In this document: in pieces, positions 27,483-37,090 of the stretch
Position numbering within the stretch: position 1 is the first letter of the stretch
Layout: the number at the start of each line of letters is the position of its first letter
From: Micavibrio_A sp040381535
GTDB lineage: Bacteria; Pseudomonadota; Alphaproteobacteria; Micavibrionales; Micavibrionaceae
DNA: 64,000 nucleotides
Direction of reading: 5' to 3'
Assembly (NCBI GenBank): GCA_040381535.1
Contig: JBEIHF010000001.1
Coordinates: 124,001 to 188,000, forward strand
Translations under genes and position numbers: made by a program
Notes under the pieces: model-generated
Seen by the model: only the letters and a program-made list of their open reading frames with translations
Databases searched by the model: none
Told to the model about the DNA's origin: nothing

Positions 27483-30400
27483 TTAGGCGACCAGGCTTCC
27501 GTTGTTGAACAGGTCGGAAACATTGAGGTTTGCGCTTTCAATGATTGCAAACGCTTTGGCTTGGCCTTCGCCCGAACCGTCGGCGTTGATAGACAGAACC
27601 GTGTTGCCGTTCTCATCCGTATTCGCGAATACGAAGTCGTTGATGGCATCGGTGACTGCATCGTAGTTGGACAACACGTTCAAAAGATCAATCTTGTCGC
27701 CGTCTGCAGCGCTGAAGTCTTTCAGCGTGTCGACGCCTTCGGTGATCGTCTGGAACAAGAATGTGTCAGCGCCCAAACCGCCAAACAGATCATCGGAACC
27801 CGTTCCGCCGGAGATAACATCGTTTCCGTCCGTGCCGACCAACGTAAGACCCTTGTCAACGCCTGCGTTCGCAGCGTTTTCATACGCAAACCAAGCATCA
27901 ACCACTCTCATCTCACTGCCGTCTTCGCGGACGACCGTGGATTCATGCGTAACCGGGTTTCCGGCAATGTCGTAGTTCACTTCGCCTGCGTTCAGTTTGA
28001 TCGATTTGATGCCAACATCAGACAAGGATTTCAACTCGTCGGATTGTGATACGCCATCCGAGTTGCCGTCTTTCCATGCTTTCAGTTCTTTGAAGATAGC
28101 ATCGTTAGAGTCGATGACGCCGTCTTCGTTCAGATCGTAAGAAGCGAGGTTGTCAAAGCCGTTGCCGTATAGATCATCGTTACCGAACAATTCGGAACGG
28201 TCATTGATCGTGCCATCGCCATTTTTATCAAACGCAAGCAAGGCATCGTCTTTGTCGGACCAGCCAGTTTTGTCGGCAACGCCGTCGTTTGTCATGTCAA
28301 ACAATACGCCGTTTTCAACAGCCAGCAGTTCAACACCATCGCCGTCAAGGTCCATGACCAGCGGAGATATACAGAACAGAACAGGCAGGCAGATAGTGTA
28401 GGACGTTTGATTGTCCGTCAGATCGCATTCCTGACTACTGAGGTTTTTTTCAAACGATACAAGTTTGATCCCGAGATTGTATTTTCCATCGAGACCGGAA
28501 TGACCCATGTTGGTCAGGTAGATTTTCGTCTTGATAAACGTTTCAGCTTGCTCATACGTCATGCCGGAAAGATCGATTGTGTAGGTCGTGTCTTTGCCGT
28601 CCGCGCCTTGGGTGCCGATTTTCGAGAACGTACCATCCGCATTCTTGACCGAGATATACGTTGAGTTGTCCATCTTGTCTTGGATCGTGAACGTAATGCT
28701 CTTCAGCGCTTCGGAACCGTCTTCGTCAGCGTGGAGCAGGTTGTTGATGGTCAGTTTGGAATGCTGAACATGGTTTTCCTGTGTCATAACGAAGATTTTG
28801 CCGGAACCTTGTGCCCATTCGTGGTCGTTCAACGACGCCATGAATTTTAGCGGATCGATGACCGCATCCACGCCGACTTTGAAGCCGTCGTTTGCGGCAA
28901 CCGTTTTGCCGTTGTCAGGATCATAGACCGATGCCTTTACGTTCAGGCCGTCGAGGTCAACATCGGAGTTAGCCGGAGGCGAGAATTTGAAGGAACCGGA
29001 ATAGTTTTGTTGACCAGCAGGAAGCGTGATCGTCCATGTGCCGCCGCCTTGGTTGGCCCAGCCTTGGGCGGAGAAGCCCCAGTTGGATGCAACGCCCGTC
29101 AACGTCAGGGTCATCACTTCATTGCCCGAACCGCCCGACCAAGAGGCCGTAAGAGGTACGGAATTGTCTTTGCTGTCTTCTTTGATGCAGCAAGAGTCGG
29201 AACCATTGTTGACGCAGATTTCAACATGCACTGGTTTGCATTCGGCTTCGAAATCCAGCAAGAGTTTTGCAGGGTCGCAATCGCCGTCAAAGTCCTTCAG
29301 CGTGTAAGTGAAGTCGTCTTTGAATTTGCCGTCCAGTTCTTTGGAACCGTCGAACAATACATAGGTGTATGCACCCGATGCATTGATCGTCAGTTTCCCA
29401 TACTGTCCGTTGATGGAAACGTTGGAACCGTTTGTGGGAACATCCAAGGAATTAATGCCAAACGCGATTTTCGAAACCTTGTTAGGGGCATCGGTCGAAA
29501 GAACGTCTTTAGCGCCTACGCCGCCGTTGGTGCCGTCGATAACGTTGCCGTTTGCCGTGCCGTTTTTGCCAAGCGAGTTTTTGTCGTCGTTCGCAACGGG
29601 CGCATCGTCTTTCACTTTAACGGTGATCGTCGTGTCGCACTTGTCGCCATCGCAATCAATTGCCGTAACGCCGAATTTCAGGTCAATGACATCGTTCGGG
29701 TTCGTACCATCGTTGTGGTCGAGGTTATCGAACTGTTTGAACGTATAGGAACCGTCATTTTCGATTTTCAGCGAGAAAATCGTAAGATCACCAGCTTTAC
29801 CGATATACATGTTGCCTTGGAAGGAAACCACAACACCAACGCCGTTAGAGGACAGTTGGCCGTTCAGTTTCGAACCGCCGCTTACAAAAGCGCCGTTGCC
29901 GTTGACAGAGCCGGGTGCATCGGAACCAAAGTTCACGGATACTTGGCCAGTTTCCGTCAGGAAACCACCCGTAAGGGCAGTTTCATCAACCGTTTCCGTG
30001 TCAGGCGTCGCGATGATAGGTTTGTCGTCCGTCATGTCTTTGCCCGTCAGGGTCAAAGTGGCGGGATCTTTGTCACCGTCATGGTCTTGCAGTACGTATG
30101 TGAATACGTCTTTGATGTTACTGTCGTTGCAGCCACAGTCTTTGTCGGTGATCGAAACATCAAAGATCATGTCATTGAAGTCTTTGTCGCCGCCGCCCGG
30201 AAGGTCTTCGAAACCTACGCGCAAAACCGTGTTGTCGTTTTGATCCGGCAGACCGGAAACAACGCGCACGCCGTCATCGTTAAGCGTTTCTACACCGCCG
30301 CGATCGGACGTGAAGTACGTTTCGCCTTGAATGACTTTGTCTACGCTGTTCACCGTTTGCACCAGCGTTACGAATTCACCGTCATCGGTGATTTTCGCAT

Positions 30401-33400
30401 CGCGCGCATCGGGCGTACCGTATTTATAGACGAAGTTTAGCGTGCCTGCATCGAAGTTGACACCAGGGTTTGCATTCGCGCCGTTGGCAACGAGGAAGAA
30501 GCCCGTTGCAACAGCGTTTGCGCCTGCGTTGTAGGAGAAGGTTTGGCCGGAAACAGCTTGGTCGCTATTTTTGATCAGAACTTTTTCCGCTTTCAGGTTG
30601 CCTTGCGCATCTACCGTGAACACGCCGAGCGTGTTGGAGTAGCCTGCTGTCTCGCCGACATAGGTAACGGATACAGTGTCGCCTAAGCCAACCGCGAGGT
30701 TGCCTTGTGCGATACCGAGGGATTGTTGTTCAACGCCGTCCAGAGCTTCGGATTCATCGAAGTCAGGCAGAGCGGGGCCACCAACAAAGGTTTTTTCAAC
30801 CGATTGGCCGGAGCCGCCCGTGGTGAAAGCTTCGTAGGTGTAGGAGCCGTTTGAAGATATCGTGAGCTTGCCGTAGTCGCCATTGATGGAAACGGTGCCG
30901 ACAGCGGGAACATCCACTTCGTTGCCTTCGAATGCGATTTTAACAACTTTATTGTTTGCATCCGTGGACAGAACATCGGCTGCGCCTGGGCCACCATTGA
31001 GGCCGGATACAACGTTACCCGAAGCAATGCCGTCCGTCGTGTCATAAGTGTTTACATCGTTGTTGGCGATCGGGGCGTCATCAACAACTTTTACAACGAT
31101 GTGCGTGGATACGCAGTCGCCATCACAATCGGTCGCGTTGATGCCGAAGTTCAGGTTGATGATGTCGTTCGCATCCGAACCATCTGCATGATCGAGGTTG
31201 TCGAACAATTTGAATTCATAGGAACCGTTCGTGTTCACTTTCAGCGTAAAGACCGTGAGATCACCCGCTTTACCGACATACGCGTTGCCGACGATAGAAA
31301 CAACAACCGGAACGCCCATGTAGGTCAGTTGGCCGTTCAGTTTCGAACCATCAGACGTGAACGCACCGTTTACCGTGATCACGCCGGGGCCGTCTGTGCC
31401 GTAATCAACAAGGATGTTTCCGGTTTCCGTGAGAACGCCGCCCGTGAGATTTGTCTCATCGACAACTTCAGGAGCAGGAGCCACGAGGATCGGTGTGTCG
31501 TCCGTAAGGTCTTTACCGTTCAGCGTGAGCGTCGCGGGATCCGTGTCGCCGTCGCCGTCTTTCAGTATGTACTGGAACTGATCCTGAATGTCGGGATCAT
31601 GGCAGCCACAATCTTTCGTTTTGATCGAAACATCGAACACCATATCGTTGAAGTCTTTATCGCCTAAACTGGGGAGATCTTCAAAGCCGATGCGCAGCGC
31701 GTTGTCATCGCCGTTAGGAATACCCGAAACAACGCGAACCGAACCGTCAGCATTCAGGTTTTCAACACCGCCGCGGTCCGTCGTGAAGTACAAAGGACCT
31801 TGCAGAACAGTTTCAACATTGCCGTTCGTGTGAACGAGGCTTATTTTGCTGCCGTCATCGGAAGCCGTGGCAGGGCGTTCGCTCGGCAAGCCGTAGTTGA
31901 AGATGAAGTCCAGAGATCCTGTGTTCACGTTGATGCCGTTATAGTTGTTGTTGGCACCAGCACCGTTTGCGATGATGAAGAAGCCCGTCGATTGGGCGTC
32001 GGAACCTGCTGTGTAGTTAAACGTTTGACCGGATACGGCGGAGTTACCGTTTTTGATCAGGATCGTTTCGGCTTTTAGGTTGCCGTTGGAGTCGATCGTG
32101 AACACGCCAAGCGTATTGCCGTAACCGGCTTGTTCGGAGTGGAATGTAACGGAGATCTGGTCACCTTGATTTACATCGAGGTTGCCTGCTGCGATGCCGC
32201 GCGATTGTTGCTCGACGCCGTCGAGGGCTTCGGATTCATCAAAGTCGGGCAGCGCGGGGCCGCCAACGAATTCTTTTTCGCCGCCCGGTGTAACCATGCC
32301 GCCGCCCGGGAAAGCTTCATACGTATATGTACCGTCTGCAGCGATGGTGAGCGTGCCGTAATCTCCGTTGATGGAAACGGTGCCGACAGCCGGAACATCC
32401 ACGAAGTTGCCTTCGAAGCCGATTTTGGAAACGGAGTTTTGCTGAGGCGTCAGGTCGCTATCCGTGGAGATATCATCTTGCGCGCCGGGGCCACCGTTCA
32501 GACCCGTGATCACGTTACCGTTGGCAATGCCGAACGTCGTGTCATAGGCGTTGACATCGTCATTGGCTATCGGGCCGTCATCTTTAATATCGATGCGGAT
32601 CTTACCGTCCATCGCGTCGCCGTCGCCGTCCTTTGCCGTAACGGCAAAGTCCAGCGTGATGATGTCGTCTGGGTTCGTAATATCTTGGTGATCGAAGTTA
32701 TCAAACAGCGTGAATTTGTAATCGCCCGTGGCAACATCGAGTTCGAGCGTGAAGATCGTCTCGTTGCCCGCTTTACCTACATAAACGCCGCCTTCGAGGG
32801 TCACAACAACCGGAACGCCTTCATGAGTCAGCTCCCCGTTTTTCATCGAGCCCGAAGCCGTGAACGTCGTTGCATCTTTGAATGCGTAAGAACCCGGAAC
32901 GTCGCTGCCAAAATCGGCCTTGAGTTTGCCCGTTTCAACAACAGAACCCAAGTTGGTTTCATCGACGATTTCGTAACCCGAGTCAGGTTTCGGACCATTG
33001 TCTTGGAAGTTCGGGCCGTCATCTTTGATGTCGATGACGATCTGGCCGGGATCTTTGTCGCCGTCGTAATCTTCGATTTCAACGCCAAAAGTCAGCGTGA
33101 TGATGTCATTCGGATCATTCGGATTTGCGTGATCGAGATTTTTGTATTGTGTGTAAACATAGTCTCCCGTCGCTGCATTTATGGAGAGCGTGAATACAAG
33201 TGCACCGTTCGCCCTACCCGTGTAGGTCGTGCCGTTGAACACGATGTCGACAGGAACGCCACCGGAAGCAAGTGTGCCGCCTTTGACGGAGCCCGTGGCT
33301 TGGAAGTCGCCCGTCGCGCTGATAACGCCTTGGCCGTCCTGACCGAATGTATTGACCAGTGTGCCAGCATCTACGATCGGGCCGAGATTGGTTTCATCGA

Positions 33401-34790
33401 CGGATTCATAACCGTTGCCGATTTCAGGAACATCGTCCGCGATAATGATTTGAACGACCGTAGAGACTGCATCATTGTCGCCATCTGTTGCGGTCACACC
33501 AAATGTCAGGCTGATCTGGTCATTCGAATTCGTGCCGTCGGCATGGTCGATGTTTTCGTATTGCGTGAAGGTGTAGTTGCCCGTAGCGGCATCGAACACG
33601 ATATCGAATATTTTTACTGCGCCGGCCATACCCTTATAGGTCGTGCCGTTGTGCGTGACGTCGATATTAACGCCATTGTGCGAAAGAACATTGTTCGTCA
33701 GCGAGCCTCCGGCGATGAACGTGCCGTTCGTGCCGAAGCTGCCGAAACCATTGGAACCGTAATCAACGCCAACGTTGCCGGAAACTTGGATCGGACCACC
33801 GGACAAATTCGTTTCGTCCAAAAATTGCGCATCGGGTTTGATCGCGATCGGCGTGCCGTCAATAGGAGGCTCGTCCAGATCGACAAAACGGTTGGGTTCG
33901 AGAATCGGAGCGCGGTAACGCAGCTGCGTCGGATCAAGAGGACCAATATCGGGATTGGTTAGGAAAGGATCGGGCGTGAAGCGCGATTGGTAACCATAAC
34001 CGCCGTTACGACCGCCTACACCGGCGCCGCCTGCGGCGGTTTCGATATTGGCCAGATCTTCAGCTGTAGGTTCGATTTCAGGTGCTTTGTAGCCGAGTTT
34101 CGTGCCCGTGTTAGCGCCGATATCTTCGCGGCCTTCCATCTCGGCATCTGCAACTTTGGATTTGCGGACGGCTTTTTCTTCTTCTTCTGGAATCACTTCT
34201 TCCACTACATTTGTTTTCGCGAGGTTCTGGATGTTCGTGATCAGTTCATCACCGGACACGATGCAGGTTTTTGCAGCTAAGGAAAGTTCAGGCGCATCTT
34301 TTGCGGCCATCTCTTTTTCGTAGTCGTTGATGACGATTTTCCCGCCGTTGGCGAAATCGATAACCATGTCGCCGTTCTTAACATTGGCGCCTTGGGTTTC
34401 GGTGAGGTCGAAATCAAACAGATATTTTTTGCCGGGTTCAAGATCGTATTCCACTTGTGCGTTCTCGGCAGGAATACCGATGCGCGTGACATCTTCCGCA
34501 ACAACGGAAGTCGCTTCGCCGCCCACTGCTGTGAATAGGAGTTTGGGATCTACATTCGTGCCGTCGGCGAGTGTGAGAATGTTGCCGCCATCGACGAAGG
34601 ATTGGAAATTGGAAAGCGTGACTTGTCCGCCTTCAACAAAAGAAATGACGAGGCCGCCGGCTTCATCGAGTTTGATGCCGTCGATATCTTCCGGAGAGAA
34701 GGAAAGCTGGGCGGACTCGCTTTTCGGAAGCTCATAATTCACCGATGAGTTTGCGCTCGGAACGGCGAGAATGATGTTGTTCGATGCCAT
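27483..34790 (-). CDS. Giant LapA/BapA-like repetitive adhesin, type I secretion substrate
   Basis: 2435 aa, acidic (Asp/Gly/Asn/Thr-rich), no Sec signal. An N-terminal retention-like beta module (about 1-165) leads to a linker with TAAG at 251-254, the LapG protease motif. Then five T1SS-143-type repeats, each opening with DETNL or DETAL, two DUF4114-type modules (GFEDLPSLGDKDFNDM and a near copy), and an Ig-like region. A calcium-binding EF-hand-like block follows (DLDGDGVELL, DKNGDGTINDRSELFG). The end has short RTX repeats (GGTGSDDLFGGLGADTF) and a type I signal. AGGAG precedes the ATG. Unusually it contains over a dozen Cys (for example DCGCHD, DCDGDC). Role in attachment or biofilm is inferred. 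Confidence 0.9.
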   Translation of the reverse strand: MASNNIILAVPSANSSVNYELPKSESAQLSFSPEDIDGIKLDEAGGLVISFVEGGQVTLSNFQSFVDGGNILTLADGTNVDPKLLFTAVGGEATSVVAEDVTRIGIPAENAQVEYDLEPGKKYLFDFDLTETQGANVKNGDMVIDFANGGKIVINDYEKEMAAKDAPELSLAAKTCIVSGDELITNIQNLAKTNVVEEVIPEEEEKAVRKSKVADAEMEGREDIGANTGTKLGYKAPEIEPTAEDLANIETAAGGAGVGGRNGGYGYQSRFTPDPFLTNPDIGPLDPTQLRYRAPILEPNRFVDLDEPPIDGTPIAIKPDAQFLDETNLSGGPIQVSGNVGVDYGSNGFGSFGTNGTFIAGGSLTNNVLSHNGVNIDVTHNGTTYKGMAGAVKIFDIVFDAATGNYTFTQYENIDHADGTNSNDQISLTFGVTATDGDNDAVSTVVQIIIADDVPEIGNGYESVDETNLGPIVDAGTLVNTFGQDGQGVISATGDFQATGSVKGGTLASGGVPVDIVFNGTTYTGRANGALVFTLSINAATGDYVYTQYKNLDHANPNDPNDIITLTFGVEIEDYDGDKDPGQIVIDIKDDGPNFQDNGPKPDSGYEIVDETNLGSVVETGKLKADFGSDVPGSYAFKDATTFTASGSMKNGELTHEGVPVVVTLEGGVYVGKAGNETIFTLELDVATGDYKFTLFDNFDHQDITNPDDIITLDFAVTAKDGDGDAMDGKIRIDIKDDGPIANDDVNAYDTTFGIANGNVITGLNGGPGAQDDISTDSDLTPQQNSVSKIGFEGNFVDVPAVGTVSINGDYGTLTIAADGTYTYEAFPGGGMVTPGGEKEFVGGPALPDFDESEALDGVEQQSRGIAAGNLDVNQGDQISVTFHSEQAGYGNTLGVFTIDSNGNLKAETILIKNGNSAVSGQTFNYTAGSDAQSTGFFIIANGAGANNNYNGINVNTGSLDFIFNYGLPSERPATASDDGSKISLVHTNGNVETVLQGPLYFTTDRGGVENLNADGSVRVVSGIPNGDDNALRIGFEDLPSLGDKDFNDMVFDVSIKTKDCGCHDPDIQDQFQYILKDGDGDTDPATLTLNGKDLTDDTPILVAPAPEVVDETNLTGGVLTETGNILVDYGTDGPGVITVNGAFTSDGSKLNGQLTYMGVPVVVSIVGNAYVGKAGDLTVFTLKVNTNGSYEFKLFDNLDHADGSDANDIINLNFGINATDCDGDCVSTHIVVKVVDDAPIANNDVNTYDTTDGIASGNVVSGLNGGPGAADVLSTDANNKVVKIAFEGNEVDVPAVGTVSINGDYGKLTISSNGSYTYEAFTTGGSGQSVEKTFVGGPALPDFDESEALDGVEQQSLGIAQGNLAVGLGDTVSVTYVGETAGYSNTLGVFTVDAQGNLKAEKVLIKNSDQAVSGQTFSYNAGANAVATGFFLVANGANANPGVNFDAGTLNFVYKYGTPDARDAKITDDGEFVTLVQTVNSVDKVIQGETYFTSDRGGVETLNDDGVRVVSGLPDQNDNTVLRVGFEDLPGGGDKDFNDMIFDVSITDKDCGCNDSNIKDVFTYVLQDHDGDKDPATLTLTGKDMTDDKPIIATPDTETVDETALTGGFLTETGQVSVNFGSDAPGSVNGNGAFVSGGSKLNGQLSSNGVGVVVSFQGNMYIGKAGDLTIFSLKIENDGSYTFKQFDNLDHNDGTNPNDVIDLKFGVTAIDCDGDKCDTTITVKVKDDAPVANDDKNSLGKNGTANGNVIDGTNGGVGAKDVLSTDAPNKVSKIAFGINSLDVPTNGSNVSINGQYGKLTINASGAYTYVLFDGSKELDGKFKDDFTYTLKDFDGDCDPAKLLLDFEAECKPVHVEICVNNGSDSCCIKEDSKDNSVPLTASWSGGSGNEVMTLTLTGVASNWGFSAQGWANQGGGTWTITLPAGQQNYSGSFKFSPPANSDVDLDGLNVKASVYDPDNGKTVAANDGFKVGVDAVIDPLKFMASLNDHEWAQGSGKIFVMTQENHVQHSKLTINNLLHADEDGSEALKSITFTIQDKMDNSTYISVKNADGTFSKIGTQGADGKDTTYTIDLSGMTYEQAETFIKTKIYLTNMGHSGLDGKYNLGIKLVSFEKNLSSQECDLTDNQTSYTICLPVLFCISPLVMDLDGDGVELLAVENGVLFDMTNDGVADKTGWSDKDDALLAFDKNGDGTINDRSELFGNDDLYGNGFDNLASYDLNEDGVIDSNDAIFKELKAWKDGNSDGVSQSDELKSLSDVGIKSIKLNAGEVNYDIAGNPVTHESTVVREDGSEMRVVDAWFAYENAANAGVDKGLTLVGTDGNDVISGGTGSDDLFGGLGADTFLFQTITEGVDTLKDFSAADGDKIDLLNVLSNYDAVTDAINDFVFANTDENGNTVLSINADGSGEGQAKAFAIIESANLNVSDLFNNGSLVA
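29585..32970 (-). repeat. Composite coding repeat of about 1.5 kb inside the adhesin
   Basis: A module made of a T1SS-143 repeat, a linker (NDVNxYDTT...GLNGGPGA), a DUF4114 domain and a closing segment (DxDPATLTL.GKDxTDD) occurs twice, followed by a third T1SS-143 copy. The DETxL starts lie near 32966, 31463 and 29990, so the period is about 1.47-1.50 kb. It arose by duplication and is a likely site of recombination. Confidence 0.75.
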
Positions 34791-34891
34791 GTTTTACTCT
34801 CCTAAATATTCACACAACTTGCAGACCAATTTCAGCCGCCGAATCGGCCAGTTTTGTCCGCGTTAGTAGACTGTTACTGATAACGAATGAC

Positions 34892-34929
34892 AATGTTTTA
34901 CATGGTAATGACATAGATGTCAAAACATT
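34892..34929. promoter_or_regulatory. Dyad operator candidate over the adhesin promoter
   Basis: A perfect palindrome TGACAT-AG-ATGTCA lies at 34909-34922 and covers the -35 box. A wider imperfect inverted repeat (34892-34903 with 34917-34929, AATGTTTT-type arms) covers both -10 and -35. Binding there would affect transcription directly. The regulator is unknown. Confidence 0.5.
34895..34923 (-). promoter_or_regulatory. Adhesin promoter
   Basis: On the minus strand a perfect -35 TTGACA (34923-34918), a 17-base spacer and -10 TAAAAC (34900-34895), giving a leader of roughly 100 bases before the ATG at 34790. It is embedded in dyad symmetry. Confidence 0.6.
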
Positions 34930-34979
34930 ATGTTAATTCTTATTTAAACGATTTTAACCGTTTTTAACCATTTCTGTTC

Positions 34980-36467
34980 TTATCCGAACAGGCGGTATTT
35001 GATGTCTGTGAACTCCAGTAAACCATAACGTCCGCCCTCCCTGCCAATTCCGGAATCCTTTACACCGCCGAATGGGGCCAGGTCTGAGGCCAGCAAAGAT
35101 TCGTTAACGGCAATCATGCCGTACTTCAACCGATCACTAACACGCCAGACCTGTTTTTGATCCTCACTATATACATAAGCCGCCAGCCCGTAGGGCGTGT
35201 CGTTGGCCGAATCGACCACCGCATCCTCGTCTTCAAACGGGTATAAGGCCGCCACGGGCCCAAAAATCTCTTCCCGCGCCAAGGCCGCTTTTAGCGACGC
35301 GCCGGTAATGAGGGTTGGCTCGAAAAACGTCCCGCCGAGCGCGTGACGCTTGCCGCCTAGGTGTATTTTCGCACCGTCCGCTTTGACTTCCGCAATCATT
35401 TTTTCAATTTTTTCAATGGCTTTACTGTTAATCAAAGGTCCGATGGTCACGTCTTTTTGGTCGCCGGGTCCAACTCGCAACGCATTGATTTTTATAGAGA
35501 AAATATTCAAAAACGCGTCGAATATTTTCTTATGCACAAAAATCCGGTTGGCACAGATGCAGGTTTGCCCCGCATTCCTGAATTTAGACGAAATGGCACC
35601 TTCAACGGCCTTTTCCAAATTGGCAGATGGGAAAATAATAAACGGCGCGTTGCCACCCAGCTCCAGCGAGATTTTCTGCATGTTTCCGGCCGCTTGCCCC
35701 ATCAAAAGCTTACCCACGCGGGTCGAGCCCGTAAACGAAATTTTGCGTACGCGTACGTCATCCGTCAGGACCTTACCGACCATGGCGGCATCCGTAGAGG
35801 GTACGATGTTCAAAACTCCCGCGGGAAGACCGGCTTTCTGGGCCAGATCGGCCAGCGCCAAGGCGCATAAAGGCGTTTCCTCGGAAGGCTTTAACACCAC
35901 CGTACACCCCGCAGCGATGGCGGGACCGACTTTGCGGGTGATCATGCTGGCGGGAAAATTCCAAGGAGTTATAGCCCCCACAACGCCAACGGGCTCACGG
36001 CTGATGACGATCTTCGTGCCTGCCTTTTGGCCATCGATAAATTCACCGTACAGGCGGCGGCCTTCTTCGGCGCACCATTGGATGGTCCCGGCACTGCCCA
36101 AAATTTCGCCTTTGGCCTCGGCCAGAGGCTTTCCTTGTTCGGAAGTCATGATAAGCGCCAGCTCATCGGCGTTTTCGCGGATTAAAGCCGCCCATTTGTT
36201 CAAAATCACCCCGCGATCGACGGGTTGAAATGTCTGCCACCCTTTCAAGGCGCTTTGCGCGGCATCTATGGCGGCGGTAATGTCGGATGAATCGAAATCT
36301 GCTACGTCGGCGATCTTCTCACGGGACGCGGGGTTACTGACGGCAAAGGTCTTACCTTTGCCCCCGATCAGGCCCATGCTATTGAAAATCTTGATCCCCG
36401 AAATACTTATCTCCAATAAACTATAAGACGTCTTGGCCGTTGAAAAGACCGTGCTTTTGGCAACCAT
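34980..36467 (-). CDS. gabD: NAD(P)-dependent aldehyde dehydrogenase, probably succinate-semialdehyde dehydrogenase
   Basis: Class I aldehyde dehydrogenase, 495 aa. Closest in character to GabD, which oxidises succinate semialdehyde to succinate. Motifs: cofactor site ITPWNFPASMITRK, KPSEETP and FTGSTRVGK, general base in LELGGNAP, catalytic Cys in NAGQTCICANRI, C-terminal PFGGVKDSGIGREGG. The ATG has AGGA about 10 bases upstream. The N-terminal 30 residues are longer and less conserved than usual, so a later start is possible. No GABA transaminase is nearby. Exact substrate inferred. Confidence 0.82.
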   Translation of the reverse strand: MVAKSTVFSTAKTSYSLLEISISGIKIFNSMGLIGGKGKTFAVSNPASREKIADVADFDSSDITAAIDAAQSALKGWQTFQPVDRGVILNKWAALIRENADELALIMTSEQGKPLAEAKGEILGSAGTIQWCAEEGRRLYGEFIDGQKAGTKIVISREPVGVVGAITPWNFPASMITRKVGPAIAAGCTVVLKPSEETPLCALALADLAQKAGLPAGVLNIVPSTDAAMVGKVLTDDVRVRKISFTGSTRVGKLLMGQAAGNMQKISLELGGNAPFIIFPSANLEKAVEGAISSKFRNAGQTCICANRIFVHKKIFDAFLNIFSIKINALRVGPGDQKDVTIGPLINSKAIEKIEKMIAEVKADGAKIHLGGKRHALGGTFFEPTLITGASLKAALAREEIFGPVAALYPFEDEDAVVDSANDTPYGLAAYVYSEDQKQVWRVSDRLKYGMIAVNESLLASDLAPFGGVKDSGIGREGGRYGLLEFTDIKYRLFG

Positions 36468-36509
36468 TAACCATATCCTGAAAAGGTTAAACTTTCGTGA
36501 GAAAATAAA

Positions 36510-37010
36510 GTGAATTTACCCCGCATGATAACACCCCACAAAGCCTTCCAGTTCCTTGGAATTGTCGTCTTTTTTCAGGCTATGGGGGGCCTTATGGGAT
36601 GGATCACATCCCAAAGCGTGGACGGCTGGTATAGGGAACTCGCCAGATCCCCCCTCAACCCGCCCGATTACACATTCGGCATCGCATGGACGATTCTCTA
36701 TTTTCTGCTGTCCGTTTCGTTCTTCCTCCTCTGGCATAGCCCGAAAACAAAGGAGCGTAGCCTCGCGCTCCGACTGTTCTTCTTTCACATGGTCTTGAAC
36801 TGGGCGTGGAGCCCATTGTTTTTCACGGCAAATCAATTGTTTGCATCGTTCGCGTTGATTGTCGTCATGATAATCATGGCAGTTTTCATGGTGGTTTATT
36901 TCAAAAGAATTAACCGCGCCGCCGCGCTTTTGTTGATCCCGTATATCGCGTGGTTATCGCTCGCCTGCCATCTCTCCTATTACATCTGGGCCCATAATGA
37001 GATTTTTTAA
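36510..37010 (+). CDS. tspO: TspO/MBR-family membrane protein
   Basis: Five-helix membrane protein of the tryptophan-rich sensory protein family, 166 aa, which binds porphyrins and sterol-like ligands. Signatures: SPLNPPDYTFGIAWTILY after helix 1, WAWSPLFF in helix 3 and a C-terminal WLSLACHLSYYIW. The GTG at 36510 is used here. An ATG five codons later is equally possible, as neither has a strong ribosome site. Diverges from the aldehyde dehydrogenase. Confidence 0.9.
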   Translation: MNLPRMITPHKAFQFLGIVVFFQAMGGLMGWITSQSVDGWYRELARSPLNPPDYTFGIAWTILYFLLSVSFFLLWHSPKTKERSLALRLFFFHMVLNWAWSPLFFTANQLFASFALIVVMIIMAVFMVVYFKRINRAAALLLIPYIAWLSLACHLSYYIWAHNEIF

Positions 37011-37090
37011 CCGTTATGGTGCTAGCATTTATAAGGGGAGAAATCCTCTTATTACAAAGAATTCTATTATTCGGGGTATGCGTCTGATAG

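Noticed and set aside
32130..33962. 610-codon plus-strand frame inside the adhesin, with others at 29007-30440
   Set aside because: Antisense shadows caused by the biased Asp/Gly/Thr codons of the repeats; no ribosome site or domains.
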